Shown one piece after another: positions 34,776-43,664 of a stretch of DNA of 64,000 nt (positions within the stretch are counted from its first letter, which is position 1; every line of letters starts with the position of its first letter). Under the pieces are notes generated by a model, which saw only the letters and a program-made list of their open reading frames with translations, searched no databases and was not told where the DNA came from. The DNA is from Afipia felis ATCC 53690 (GTDB taxonomy: Bacteria; Pseudomonadota; Alphaproteobacteria; Rhizobiales; Xanthobacteraceae), in the NCBI RefSeq assembly GCF_000314735.2, contig NZ_KB375270.1, positions 186,001 through 250,000 of the forward strand, read 5' to 3'. The position numbers and the translations under genes are program-made.

Positions 34776-34944
34776 CGCCACGCCCGGACACGGTAAGAGC
34801 AAACCATAGGGGCGTCAGGGTTAATGCGGAGTTAGTTTTGGGCGGGCGCAGCGCCCGGAGGCCGCTGAAGACGGGGGCGATGGCTTGGCCAGTTCTCCTG
34901 GCCAGTTCCCTTCCGGCATGTTGCCGGTTTTGCTAACCCAAGGG

Positions 34945-35520
34945 ATGGCCAAGAACGACCGGAAGCCGATTGCATTTCAGGATGCTGCAGGGCTCGGCGA
35001 GTGGCTGGTGAGTCACCACCAGCGCAGCAGCGAACTTTGGGTGCACATCTTCAGGGCGGGATCCGGCAGGCGGTCGGTGACGTGGACTGATTGCGTGATC
35101 GAAGCGATCCGCTTCGGTTGGATCGATGGACAGAAGCTGCCACTCGACGAGACTTCGTTTTTGCAGCGCCTGACGCCAAGGAAGCCAAAGTCGAATTGGT
35201 CAGCCAAGAACCGCGAGCATGCGATGAAGCTCATCGCGGAAGGGCGGATGACGCCTGCCGGATTGGTCCATGTCGAGGCTGCGAAGGCTGACGGCCGATG
35301 GGAGAGCGCCTACGCAGGCTCGGCGGCCATGACCATCCCGCAAGACTTCCTGGATGCTCTGGAGATGATGCCGGCCGCCAAGGCGTTCTTCCTGACGCTG
35401 GATCGCAAGAATCTCTATTCGATCTACTACCGGCTTCACACGGCGAAGCGTCCCGAGACACGCGCCAAGAGACTGGCGCAAATCCTCGCTCAGCTTGATC
35501 GCGGTGAGCGCTTCCACTGA
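34945..35520 (+). CDS. YdeI/OmdA family protein
   Basis: The 191-residue protein has the YdeI/OmdA-type pattern: ELWVHIFRAGSG, VTWTDCVIEAIRFGWIDGQ, FLQRLTPRKPKSNWS and the C-terminal LTLDRKNLYSIYYRL with the RAKRLA helix. Members are bacteriocin-protection or uncharacterised proteins. The start at 34945 is the first ATG that opens the conserved part, but its ribosome binding site is poor. Confidence 0.83.
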   Translation: MAKNDRKPIAFQDAAGLGEWLVSHHQRSSELWVHIFRAGSGRRSVTWTDCVIEAIRFGWIDGQKLPLDETSFLQRLTPRKPKSNWSAKNREHAMKLIAEGRMTPAGLVHVEAAKADGRWESAYAGSAAMTIPQDFLDALEMMPAAKAFFLTLDRKNLYSIYYRLHTAKRPETRAKRLAQILAQLDRGERFH

Positions 35521-35564
35521 AGCGAAGCGACCGGGCCGGAAGGTGATGGCGGTTGCAGGCGCGC

Positions 35565-36227
35565 CTACCGCAGGCCCTCATAGACCATGAAGCCGCGCGC
35601 GATTTCCATCTTGCGCAGGATGCGGGGACCGCGCGGCTGCATTTCGGGTTCGAGATGGCGCCAGGAGGTCAGACCGAAGCGGGTCAGGGTGCCCGGCGCG
35701 TCGGTGAGCGCGGCCATCTGGCCTGTGAGGCTGAGCGGCGTGTGGGCGCGATGGCTGAAGGGCAGAAGCAGCAGTTCGAAATGGACAAGGCCGCCTTCGC
35801 TCGTCGCGGCGGTGACGCCCGCGACTGTCGGCATCGTTTCCTCGGCCACGATGCCGAGCAGGTCTTCGATCTCCTGATGCGCTTCGCCGGTGAACAGCGC
35901 CGAGAAGCTTTCGCCCTTCACGTCGCGGCCGAGCCGCGCGCAAATCCGGGTGCCAGCGACACGGAACGGATATCCGGCGGCGGGATCGTAGGCGAGCACG
36001 AAAATATCGCCGAGCAGGCTGCGCACCGGTTCGGGCGCAAGGTTACTGCGGTCCGGGGCCGCCGATGTGCCACGGGCCTTGTCCCAGTATGCGAAGAATT
36101 CCCGGTTCGACGGATGCTTCAATTTAATCACCCACCCGGCAAGTCCAGACGTGGGACAGGTCTGTCCCGTGTCCGCACGTTGCGCGGCCCCTTTGCTGTT
36201 GTGCGCAAGGATCCGTGCAGCGTCCAT
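35565..36227 (-). CDS. PAS_5-type sensory protein
   Basis: The protein is about 220 residues. After an apparently unconserved N-terminus (about 32 residues, perhaps untranslated; a GTG at 36131 is an alternative start) comes a PAS_5-like domain: HPSNREFFAYWDKARG, VRSLLGDIFVLA, FRVAGTRICARLGRDVKG. It has no output domain. A perfect CtrA-type site lies 44 bases upstream of ATG 36227. The ligand is unknown. Confidence 0.75.
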   Translation of the reverse strand: MDAARILAHNSKGAAQRADTGQTCPTSGLAGWVIKLKHPSNREFFAYWDKARGTSAAPDRSNLAPEPVRSLLGDIFVLAYDPAAGYPFRVAGTRICARLGRDVKGESFSALFTGEAHQEIEDLLGIVAEETMPTVAGVTAATSEGGLVHFELLLLPFSHRAHTPLSLTGQMAALTDAPGTLTRFGLTSWRHLEPEMQPRGPRILRKMEIARGFMVYEGLR

Positions 36228-36270
36228 GCCGAAGGGGCGATCCGGGCGGGTTAAGGCCGGAATTGTCGCG

Positions 36271-36285
36271 TTAAGATTAATTTAA
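36271..36285. promoter_or_regulatory. CtrA-type site TTAA-N7-TTAA
   Basis: Perfect site TTAA-GATTAAT-TTAA between the divergent PAS_5 gene and the candidate small-RNA promoter. Confidence 0.6.
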
Positions 36286-36293
36286 CTATGAAG

Positions 36294-36321
36294 TTGAGGC
36301 CGCGAGGGAACCGGGTAGTAT
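36294..36321 (+). promoter_or_regulatory. Predicted promoter of the candidate small RNA
   Basis: TTGAGG (36294-36299) and TAGTAT (36316-36321) with a 16-base spacer, nine bases after the CtrA-type site. Transcription would start near 36328. Confidence 0.45.
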
Positions 36322-36327
36322 GCATCT

Positions 36328-36498
36328 ACTCCATACGGCGACGGCTTTTCCCAAGAGACGCCGCCGGGTCCAGACGGTCGAATACAAGTTGAATAACGGG
36401 TGGCTATAAGACGGGCCATCGCGCGGGGAGGGGTGGGGATTTCCTTCGCGAAAGGCTGTCATCGATCAAGGGAGGACCTGTCCGGTCCTCCCTTTTTC
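36328..36498 (+). ncRNA. Candidate small RNA ending in a strong terminator
   Basis: About 170 bases between a predicted promoter and a perfect terminator, with no ORF that has a ribosome binding site. The segment 36424-36442 holds GGGGAGGGGTGGGGAT, which also occurs at 31986. I do not recognise a known family such as 6S or AbcR. Expression is not shown. Confidence 0.4.
36469..36498 (+). terminator. Rho-independent terminator without an upstream gene on its strand
   Basis: Perfect ten-bp stem AGGGAGGACC / GGTCCTCCCT (36469-36478 with 36484-36493), five-base loop, then TTTTC. The nearest coding gene upstream on the plus strand ends at 35520. Confidence 0.85.
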
Positions 36499-36634
36499 AT
36501 TTCTCCCTTGGCCGGATTGCGGCTTTTTCATCCCCGGATGGATACGGGCCGCTTGCGCTGCGGCGCAAAAGCCGTATCTCAGAGGCTGGCTGCCCGATCC
36601 ATTCCTCGTCCGGGCGGCGACGCGGATCAGATCC

Positions 36635-37438
36635 TTGCTGGCACCTCCCGAACGCTCTCGCGAACCGATCCTGACGCTGCCGCGTCCGATGACGCTTTTG
36701 CTCGTGATCCTGTTCGGGATTCATGCTGTGCGGGCACTGCTGCCGCTGGCGTGGGATCAGGAGATCATCTGGACGTTCGGTTTCGTGCCTGCGCGCTACG
36801 AGGCGACGCTGATGGCCGAGCAGATTCCGGGCGGAATCGGCGCGAGCGTCTGGAGCTTCGTCACCTATTCGCTGCTGCATGCCGATCTCGCGCATATCGG
36901 CTTCAACATGCTGTGGATGCTGCCGTTCGGCAGCGCGCTGGCGCGCCGCTTCGGTGGCGTGCGGTTTTTCATCTTTCTGGCCATCACCTCGGTGGCGGGG
37001 GCGCTGGCGCACCTGCTGACACATGCGCATGAGCTTGCGCCGATGATCGGCGCATCTGCCGCCGTGTCCGGAACCATGGCGGCCTCGCTGCGCTTCGCGT
37101 TTCAGCGCGGCAGCTTCCTGTCATTTCGTCGCACCCCGGATGCCGACGCGGCCGCGCGCATCCCCGCGCTGCCTTTGTCGCGCGCGCTGCGCAACGGCAG
37201 GGTGCTTGCCTTCCTCGGCGTCTGGTTCGTATTGAACCTCGTCACCGGCCTTGGTGCTATCGAGATCGGCACACAGGGACAAAGTATCGCATGGCAGGCC
37301 CATGTCGGCGGTTTCCTGGCCGGTCTTTTGCTGTTCTCGTTGTTCGATCCGGTGCCACGCGGCGGCAACGAGGATAGGCCGGAATTGTCACCGTCCGATA
37401 TTTCACCGGAGGAAAATCTTTCCTCCCGCGACGTCTGA
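36635..37438 (+). CDS. Rhomboid family intramembrane serine protease
   Basis: The 267-residue protein has six hydrophobic segments. It carries HADLAHIGFNMLWMLPFG (family H-x(3)-H-x(3)-N), the catalytic-serine motif GASAAVSG, and the catalytic His in AHVGGFLAG. It cleaves membrane-bound substrates inside the bilayer. The N-terminus and the Asp/Glu/Ser-rich tail (SPSDISPEE) are not part of the core. Substrate unknown. Confidence 0.88.
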   Translation: MLAPPERSREPILTLPRPMTLLLVILFGIHAVRALLPLAWDQEIIWTFGFVPARYEATLMAEQIPGGIGASVWSFVTYSLLHADLAHIGFNMLWMLPFGSALARRFGGVRFFIFLAITSVAGALAHLLTHAHELAPMIGASAAVSGTMAASLRFAFQRGSFLSFRRTPDADAAARIPALPLSRALRNGRVLAFLGVWFVLNLVTGLGAIEIGTQGQSIAWQAHVGGFLAGLLLFSLFDPVPRGGNEDRPELSPSDISPEENLSSRDV

Positions 37439-37611
37439 TTCGATTTTTCTTTTCCTTGCAGCCCCTCCCGCGTTGATCCATCATTCGGGTGTCTATGCCG
37501 GACTCGCTTCGCCGGTGATGCAACCAAATCGCGGCTGAGTGAGTTGTTCCCGGCTGGACAGATCGCACGGTTCAGAATGCGATCTGCATCACACTATGGG
37601 AGGCGCTGGCA

Positions 37612-38040
37612 ATGACGGTTCAGGCAATTCTCGGCACCAAGGGGTTCGAGGTCATCAGCATCCAGGCGGATGCGAAGATGTCCGACGCCATCCGGATGTT
37701 AACCGAGCGTCACATCGGCGCGGTGCTGGTGATGAACGGTCACCACATCGATGGCATCCTCTCGGAACGCGACGTGGTGCGCGTGCTCGGCCAGCGTGGC
37801 GCGAGCGTTCTGGATGCGCCCGTCAGCGAAGTGATGACGCGTAAGGTCGTGACCTGCCGCCGTGCCGACACCGCCGCCTTGATCATGGAGAAAATGACGA
37901 ACGGCAAGTTCCGCCATCTGCCGGTGGTGGAGAACGATCGCGTCGTCGGCCTGATCTCGATCGGCGATATCGTGAAGTGGCGCGTCAAGGAATATGAGCG
38001 CGAGCAGGAAGCGCTGCGCGACTATATCAAGACAGCTTGA
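37612..38040 (+). CDS. Tandem CBS domain protein
   Basis: The 142-residue protein consists of two CBS motifs (about 13-60 and 76-125): MSDAIRMLTERHIGAVLVMNG and SERDVVRVL, then FRHLPVVENDRVVGLISIGDIV. Such small proteins bind adenine nucleotides and regulate a partner. Its partner is unknown. The next gene, a patatin, is convergent. Confidence 0.9.
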   Translation: MTVQAILGTKGFEVISIQADAKMSDAIRMLTERHIGAVLVMNGHHIDGILSERDVVRVLGQRGASVLDAPVSEVMTRKVVTCRRADTAALIMEKMTNGKFRHLPVVENDRVVGLISIGDIVKWRVKEYEREQEALRDYIKTA

Positions 38041-38049
38041 GGTTTCGCG

Positions 38050-39078
38050 TCACGGCGTGAGCTGCGAGGTGCCGGGCGGCTGGCTCGTGTTCGGCGTAAG
38101 CATGTTGATCGCTTCCTGAATCGATTCGACAGCACGCTCGGCCGCGCGTTCGCCGTGTGCGATACATTCTTCCGCGCGATGGAAATCGAACCATCCGACC
38201 CGTCCGACGCGCGGAGAGATCAGCACGTCCGGTGGATCTCCCGCGAGGCGGGCGCGGGTGATGCGGTCCTGCATGATGTTGAAGGCATCCACCATCACGG
38301 TGGAAATGCCGGGACGGCCGGGCTCGCCGAAGAATTCCCGCTTCATGGTCTTCTCGGCGGAGAAGAACCCGAATCGCTTTTTCTCCGGGGCCAGCGTGGG
38401 CACCACGATGTCTTCCGGCGTGCCGTGCGAGACGATGGTGCCATGACCGGTGATGTCGGTGGAGACGTTGCAGGCAATCACAATCTCAGCGCCCATCGCA
38501 CGCGCCGCCGATACCGGCACCGGATTGACCAGCGCACCGTCCACCAGCCAGCGGTCGCCGATCAGCACGGAGGCGAAAATGCCGGGCAGCGCGTAGGAGG
38601 CGCGCATCGCATCGACCAGCCGGCCGTGGGTGAGCCAGATCTCGTGGCCGGTTTTCACTTCCGTGGCGACGGCGGTGTATTTCAGCGGCAATTCCTCGAT
38701 GGTGATCTTGCCGAACGTGGCGTCGAGTTGTGCGGCGAGCTTGTCGCCGCCGATCAGGCCGGAGCCGTTGAGGCGAATGTCGAGATAGCCGAACACGCTG
38801 CGCGGCCCGAGATGCCGTGCCCATGCCTCGAACGTATCGAGATGGCCCGCCGCGTAGGAGCCGCCCACCACCGCGCCGATTGAGGTGCCGACGATAATGT
38901 CCGGGACAATGCCGTTGGCGACCAAGGTGCGCAGGATGCCGATATGGGCGAAACCGCGCGCCGCGCCGCCACCGAGGGCAAGACCGATTTTCGGGCGCCG
39001 CGGAGTGGGCGCCGCGTCCGTCGTGCCCTTGGTGTCGGACCCGATGACTTGACCGATCCCTTTGAAGACTTCGAGCAA
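38050..39078 (-). CDS. Patatin-like phospholipase (RssA-like)
   Basis: The 342-residue protein has GGGAARGFAHIG (oxyanion hole), the nucleophile elbow GTSIGA, and the dyad aspartate in DGALVNPVP. It has no signal peptide and is probably cytoplasmic or membrane-associated. Similar proteins hydrolyse phospholipids or act in unknown ways. Confidence 0.88.
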   Translation of the reverse strand: MLEVFKGIGQVIGSDTKGTTDAAPTPRRPKIGLALGGGAARGFAHIGILRTLVANGIVPDIIVGTSIGAVVGGSYAAGHLDTFEAWARHLGPRSVFGYLDIRLNGSGLIGGDKLAAQLDATFGKITIEELPLKYTAVATEVKTGHEIWLTHGRLVDAMRASYALPGIFASVLIGDRWLVDGALVNPVPVSAARAMGAEIVIACNVSTDITGHGTIVSHGTPEDIVVPTLAPEKKRFGFFSAEKTMKREFFGEPGRPGISTVMVDAFNIMQDRITRARLAGDPPDVLISPRVGRVGWFDFHRAEECIAHGERAAERAVESIQEAINMLTPNTSQPPGTSQLTP

Positions 39079-39292
39079 TGCGAGGGCCTCCCGATGGTTG
39101 GCCGACGGCCTTTGGCGCGGTTTTGCCGCCCGCGGACAGGCCGGATGGCGAACAAGCGGTGGTTATTGTCGGAATGTGACTGAAGCGGGACGTTTTATCC
39201 AGATATGTTCTATCCCCAAGCCCGTTTCCGTTCGTCTTTTGGGGAGGTCAACAGGCTTGAATTCGCCGCCTTTTCAGGGAAAAAGCTAGCCC

Positions 39293-40345
39293 ATGACGAC
39301 ATTCCGGCATGGCAGTCTTGTCCCAAGGCGCATGGCGCGCTTTGCGCGCGCCTGTGTGCCTGTCGTGCTGTCCTGCCTGATGTTCGCCGGGCCTGTTTTT
39401 GCGCAGTTTCCGGGCGACCAGCCCGCGCCGGTTCCGCCTGGGAGCATCCCGCAGAGCGACTCGGGACCCGCGATCAGCCTCGCGCCGCCATCCGGCGGTT
39501 TGCCTGTTCCTCCGGATTTGCCGGCCCAACTGACGCAACCGCCGCTGGCGCCGCAGTTGCCTGCCGTTCAGGCGTCTCCGCAAGGTACGCTCAGCCTCGT
39601 CGCGCGTTTCGGAAAGGACCTGCCCGCAGTCAACGGTGGGCTGGTTTGGCGAATCTATTCCGACAAGCCCGGCCCGAACGGCGCGATGCAGCTCATCCGC
39701 GAAGAGCGCGCCTCGGCGCCGACGGTCCCATTGCTACCCGGCGGCTATGTGGTCCATGTCAGCCTCGGCCTCGTCAGCGACGTGCGGTCGGTAACGGTGA
39801 GGCAGGAGGAGACCACACGCGAAACATTCGATCTCGCAGCCGGCGGTTTGCGGATCGAGGGTCGCGTCGGCTCCTCGAAGATTCCGCAGGGGCAGATCGT
39901 ATTCTCGATCTACAAGGGCAGTCAGTTCGAGATCGGCACCGGCGACCGCTCGCCGATCGCACAGAACGTCGCGGCGGGCGACGTGTTGATGCTGCCGGCC
40001 GGCATCTACTATCTCGTCTCGACCTATGGCGACGCCAACTCGATCGTCCGCTCCGATATTCGCGTGCAGGCCGCGAAGCTCACCGATGTGGTGGTCACGC
40101 ATCGCGCCGCCGTCATCACGCTCAAGCTCGTCGGCGAGAAGGGCGGTGAGGCACTCGCCAACACCGCATGGTCGGTGCTGACGCCGGCGGGCGACGTCAT
40201 CAAAGAATCGATCGGCGCGTTTCCGCGCGTGATGTTGGCCGAAGGCGAATACAAGGCCATCGCCAGGAACGAAGGCAAGGTGTTCGAGCGCGACTTCGAA
40301 GTGAAGAACGGCGTCGACGGCGAAGTCGAAGTGATGACGCGCTGA
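39293..40345 (+). CDS. Exported beta-rich protein of unknown function
   Basis: The 350-residue protein has a signal peptide (to VFA, about residue 37), a proline-rich linker (about 40-95), then beta-rich domains (about 100-350). Repeated motifs such as LLPGGYVVHVS, MLPAGIYYLVS and LAEGEYKAIA look like a triplicated carboxypeptidase-regulatory-like fold, ending each unit in an ...GxY(x)V/I pattern. No enzyme site is visible. It may be a periplasmic binding or scaffold protein. Confidence 0.7.
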   Translation: MTTFRHGSLVPRRMARFARACVPVVLSCLMFAGPVFAQFPGDQPAPVPPGSIPQSDSGPAISLAPPSGGLPVPPDLPAQLTQPPLAPQLPAVQASPQGTLSLVARFGKDLPAVNGGLVWRIYSDKPGPNGAMQLIREERASAPTVPLLPGGYVVHVSLGLVSDVRSVTVRQEETTRETFDLAAGGLRIEGRVGSSKIPQGQIVFSIYKGSQFEIGTGDRSPIAQNVAAGDVLMLPAGIYYLVSTYGDANSIVRSDIRVQAAKLTDVVVTHRAAVITLKLVGEKGGEALANTAWSVLTPAGDVIKESIGAFPRVMLAEGEYKAIARNEGKVFERDFEVKNGVDGEVEVMTR

Positions 40346-40346
40346 T

Positions 40347-40363
40347 TATGACAAATTGTCATA
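40347..40363. promoter_or_regulatory. Perfect inverted repeat after the beta-rich protein gene
   Basis: TATGACAA-A-TTGTCATA, starting one base after the stop codon, with no T-run behind it. It could be an operator for the GGDEF-EAL gene downstream. Confidence 0.35.
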
Positions 40364-40501
40364 GTCTCTAATTCAGACTAACCATCAAATCAGTTTCATG
40401 GCGATCGGTACATGTGAATGCGGCTGGTTTACGCCGCCTTAAGCAGCACCGCATTGGATGCGCGCGCGTGAAGAAGTTGCGTCAGTGCGCGAGGATGCGT
40501 T

Positions 40502-43006
40502 GTGAGTGCCACCAGTGTTTCGAGCGAAAGTGTTATCGGGTCCGATCTGTTCAGCGATCTCTCGGTGCTGAGGCGAAAATGGCGTGCCGCGCTGAAACCG
40601 GGATGCACGCTGCCTCCGTTCGAGGACGTGACGCTGGGAAGTCTCGGCCGCATTGCCGATCACATGGCGCTGCTCAAGGGGCAGGGCGGCAATATCGAGA
40701 TCTTGCGCGCCGGGCGTGAAGTCGAGGCGTGGCTCGAAAACGAGATCCAGCATACGTCGCTCGCCATGCTGCCGCCCGACTGTGCTTTGGCGGTCGCGGA
40801 GGCCTGCGCGTCGGCGCAGCACAACCAGAAGCCATATCTGGCCGCGGCCCATTGCGTGCGGCACGGCAAGGTGCAGGTTTATGACGTTCTCGCGCTGCCG
40901 ATGGCATCCCGCTGGGGCGACGTGCTCACCAGCATCTATGTTCATGCCCACGGTCTCGATTACGATCTGCTCGACGCTGTGTTCTGCGCGACCGATGACG
41001 GCGTGCTGTCGCTCGCGGCCATTCGCGATGCTGGAGGCGATCCGGTCGATTTTCAGATCGTGCATCTCAATCAGGGCGCGGCGCGGCTGTTGCGGTTGCC
41101 GTCCGACGAATTGCGCTGGCTGCGTCTCAGCGCGGGAACGCATCTGTTGTCGTCCGCCGATGTGCTGGCTCAACTCGTCGAGGCGACCCGCAATGCGGTC
41201 AGCGTCCAGATCGAAGTCGAAGGCGACGGCTTCACCCTGAAATTGAATGTCGCGCCGGTCGGCGACATGTTGTCGGTGATCCTGACCGACATCACCGAAT
41301 TGAAGCGCCGCGAAAAATCGTTCCGCCTGCTGTTCGACGCCAATCCGATGCCGATGTGGGTGTTCGACGCGCAAACCAAGAATTTCCTCGGCGTCAACGA
41401 CGCGGCAATCAACCATTACGGCTATGACCGCGCTAGCTTCCTGTCGATGAATCTCATCGACATCTGGCCGGAAGACGAGCGTCAGAAACACGCCCGTGCG
41501 CTGGACGAGGTTGGCGACGTCTATCAGTCGGCCCATAACTGGCGGCATGTGAAGGCGGACGGCTCGGAGATCGAGGTTCTGACTTTCGGCCGTCGTGTGC
41601 CGTTCGAGAGCAAGGATGGCTTCCTGGTGACGGCGGTGGACATCACCGAGCGGCGCAAGGCGGAGGCGCGCATCGCCTATATGGCGCATCACGACAATCT
41701 CACCGGCTTGCCGAACCGCGTGAAATTCCGCGAGCATCTCGATCAGGCGCTGGAGCGGAACGGCAGCGGCGAGGAGCGCATCGGCGTGCTCTGCATCGAC
41801 CTCGACCTGTTCAAGAGCGTCAACGACTCGTTCGGGCATCCGGTCGGCGATCGTCTGCTGAAGATGGTGGCCGAGCGGTTGCACGACGTCATGCCGGCGG
41901 AGGCGCTGGGGGCGCGCCTCGGCGGTGATGAATTCGCGATGATCGTGAAACGCAACCCGACGCCGCGCGAACTCAACGATCTTTCGGCGACGCTGATCGC
42001 CCGCGTGAGCGCGCCTTACGTCGTGGACGGGCTCGAGCTTGTGATCGGTGCGAGCGTCGGCATTGCGATGTCGCCGGGCGATGGTGCGACCGGCGATGAC
42101 CTGCTGCGCAATGCGGATATGGCGCTGTACCGCGCCAAATCGGAGGGCGGCGGCGCCCATTGCTTCTTCGAGAAAGAGATGGACCGTCAGGCACAGACCC
42201 GCCGCGCGCTCGAATTCGATCTGCGTCACGCGCTGCCCAATGGTGAGTTCGAGCTGCATTATCAGCCGCTGGTCGACGTCGCTGCCAACCGCATCGTCGC
42301 CTTCGAGTCGCTCATTCGCTGGCGCCATCCGGAGCGTGGCATGATTTCGCCGGCGGAGTTCATTCCGGTGGCGGAAGATATCGGCCTGATTGTCACGCTC
42401 GGCGAATGGGTGCTGCGCGAGGCCTGCAGCGAGGCGGCGAAATGGCCTGCAGACATCAAAGTCGCGGTCAATCTTTCGCCGATCCAGTTCAGGAGCCGCA
42501 ATCTGGTCCAGACCGTGATCGCGGCGCTGGCGCATTCGGGCCTTGCGCCGACGCGGTTAGAGCTTGAAATCACGGAATCGCTGTTCCTCGCGGAAACCGA
42601 GGCGAACCTCGCGACGCTGCATCAGCTTCGCAGCCTCGGCGTGCGTATCTCGATGGACGATTTCGGCACGGGCTATTCCAGCTTGAGCTATCTGCGCAGC
42701 TTCCCGTTCGACAAGATCAAGATCGACCGCTCATTCGTGCGTGATCTCGCCGAGCGACAGGATTGCGTGGCGATCGTGAAGGCGATTTCGGGTCTCGGTC
42801 AGAGCCTGAACATCTCGACGACGGCCGAAGGCGTCGAGACCGAGGATCAACTCGACCGCCTGCGCGCGATGGGCTGCACCGAGGTGCAGGGTTTCCTGTT
42901 CAGCGCCGCCAGGCCGGGCTGCGATATTGCGGGGCTGCTCGACAGGTTCGGGCAGGGGCAATCAAAGGCTGCAGCGCCGGCCGCAGCCGCCATCGCGGCT
43001 GCCTAA
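40502..43006 (+). CDS. PAS-GGDEF-EAL cyclic di-GMP turnover protein
   Basis: The 834-residue protein has an N-terminal PAS_5-like region (about 15-160, similar in plan to the protein at 35565), a second sensor region, a PAS domain (about 275-400), a GGDEF domain with intact GGDEF (about residue 474), and an EAL domain starting FESLIRW (about 600). The EAL motif is ESL, a variant seen in some active phosphodiesterases; DDFGTGYSSL and EGVET are present. It probably makes or breaks c-di-GMP in the cytoplasm. Start is GTG 40502, with GAGG eight bases upstream. Confidence 0.88.
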   Translation: MSATSVSSESVIGSDLFSDLSVLRRKWRAALKPGCTLPPFEDVTLGSLGRIADHMALLKGQGGNIEILRAGREVEAWLENEIQHTSLAMLPPDCALAVAEACASAQHNQKPYLAAAHCVRHGKVQVYDVLALPMASRWGDVLTSIYVHAHGLDYDLLDAVFCATDDGVLSLAAIRDAGGDPVDFQIVHLNQGAARLLRLPSDELRWLRLSAGTHLLSSADVLAQLVEATRNAVSVQIEVEGDGFTLKLNVAPVGDMLSVILTDITELKRREKSFRLLFDANPMPMWVFDAQTKNFLGVNDAAINHYGYDRASFLSMNLIDIWPEDERQKHARALDEVGDVYQSAHNWRHVKADGSEIEVLTFGRRVPFESKDGFLVTAVDITERRKAEARIAYMAHHDNLTGLPNRVKFREHLDQALERNGSGEERIGVLCIDLDLFKSVNDSFGHPVGDRLLKMVAERLHDVMPAEALGARLGGDEFAMIVKRNPTPRELNDLSATLIARVSAPYVVDGLELVIGASVGIAMSPGDGATGDDLLRNADMALYRAKSEGGGAHCFFEKEMDRQAQTRRALEFDLRHALPNGEFELHYQPLVDVAANRIVAFESLIRWRHPERGMISPAEFIPVAEDIGLIVTLGEWVLREACSEAAKWPADIKVAVNLSPIQFRSRNLVQTVIAALAHSGLAPTRLELEITESLFLAETEANLATLHQLRSLGVRISMDDFGTGYSSLSYLRSFPFDKIKIDRSFVRDLAERQDCVAIVKAISGLGQSLNISTTAEGVETEDQLDRLRAMGCTEVQGFLFSAARPGCDIAGLLDRFGQGQSKAAAPAAAAIAAA

Positions 43007-43009
43007 GGG

Positions 43010-43573
43010 CTAGAACCGCGTCACGATCTCGCCGAGTGGTGGGCGAGGGCGGTCTTCGATGGTGCGCGTCGGCTTGCCGATGTGGATGAAGCCCGCAATC
43101 TTTTCGTTCGGGGCAAGGCCGAGTGCGTCCATTACATCGCGGTCGAACGCGAGCCAGCCCGTCACCCAGTCGCAGACATAGCCGAGCGCGGTCGCGGCAT
43201 GGATGATGTTCATCGCGCTCGCGCCCGCCGACAATTCCTGCTCCCACGCGGGTACCTTGAAGTGTTCGACAGTCTTGCTCACCACCGCGACGACGAGCGG
43301 AGCCTGTGAGAACCGCGTGCGCTCTTTTTCGATCTGATCGGGCGTTGCCTGCGGATTCTTCTGCGCGAACAGTTTTGCGAAAATCTCTCCGGCGCGCGTG
43401 CGGCCGTCGCCTTCGAATACGATGAAGCGCCACGGCGACAGCTTGCCGTGGTCGGGCACTCGGGAGCCAATGGTGAGGATGGTGTCGAGCTCGGCCGCGC
43501 TGGGGCCGGGGCCGGTCATCTCCATCGGCTTGAGCGAGCGGCGGGTTTTCAGAAGTTCAAGTGCGTCGGTCAT
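43010..43573 (-). CDS. Nitroreductase family protein (YdjA-like)
   Basis: The 187-residue protein is a small FMN-dependent nitroreductase: TRRSLKPM, GSRVPDHGKLSPWRFIVFEGDGR, the SAGASAMNIIHAATALGYVCDWVTG helix and IGKPTR near the end. It reduces nitroaromatics or quinones. The 3' end is close to the convergent GGDEF-EAL gene. Confidence 0.88.
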   Translation of the reverse strand: MTDALELLKTRRSLKPMEMTGPGPSAAELDTILTIGSRVPDHGKLSPWRFIVFEGDGRTRAGEIFAKLFAQKNPQATPDQIEKERTRFSQAPLVVAVVSKTVEHFKVPAWEQELSAGASAMNIIHAATALGYVCDWVTGWLAFDRDVMDALGLAPNEKIAGFIHIGKPTRTIEDRPRPPLGEIVTRF

Positions 43574-43664
43574 ATTTGTCTTTCAGGTCTGTCTTGTGAC
43601 CAACAGATAGGAAGACGCCGATGCCCGGCACAAGGGCGGGCATCGGCTGAAGTTTAGATCGTCT

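Noticed and set aside
40439..42535. A 698-residue frame antisense to the GGDEF-EAL gene
   Set aside because: Its composition is histidine/arginine-rich and it shows no domain; the plus-strand gene has intact catalytic motifs.
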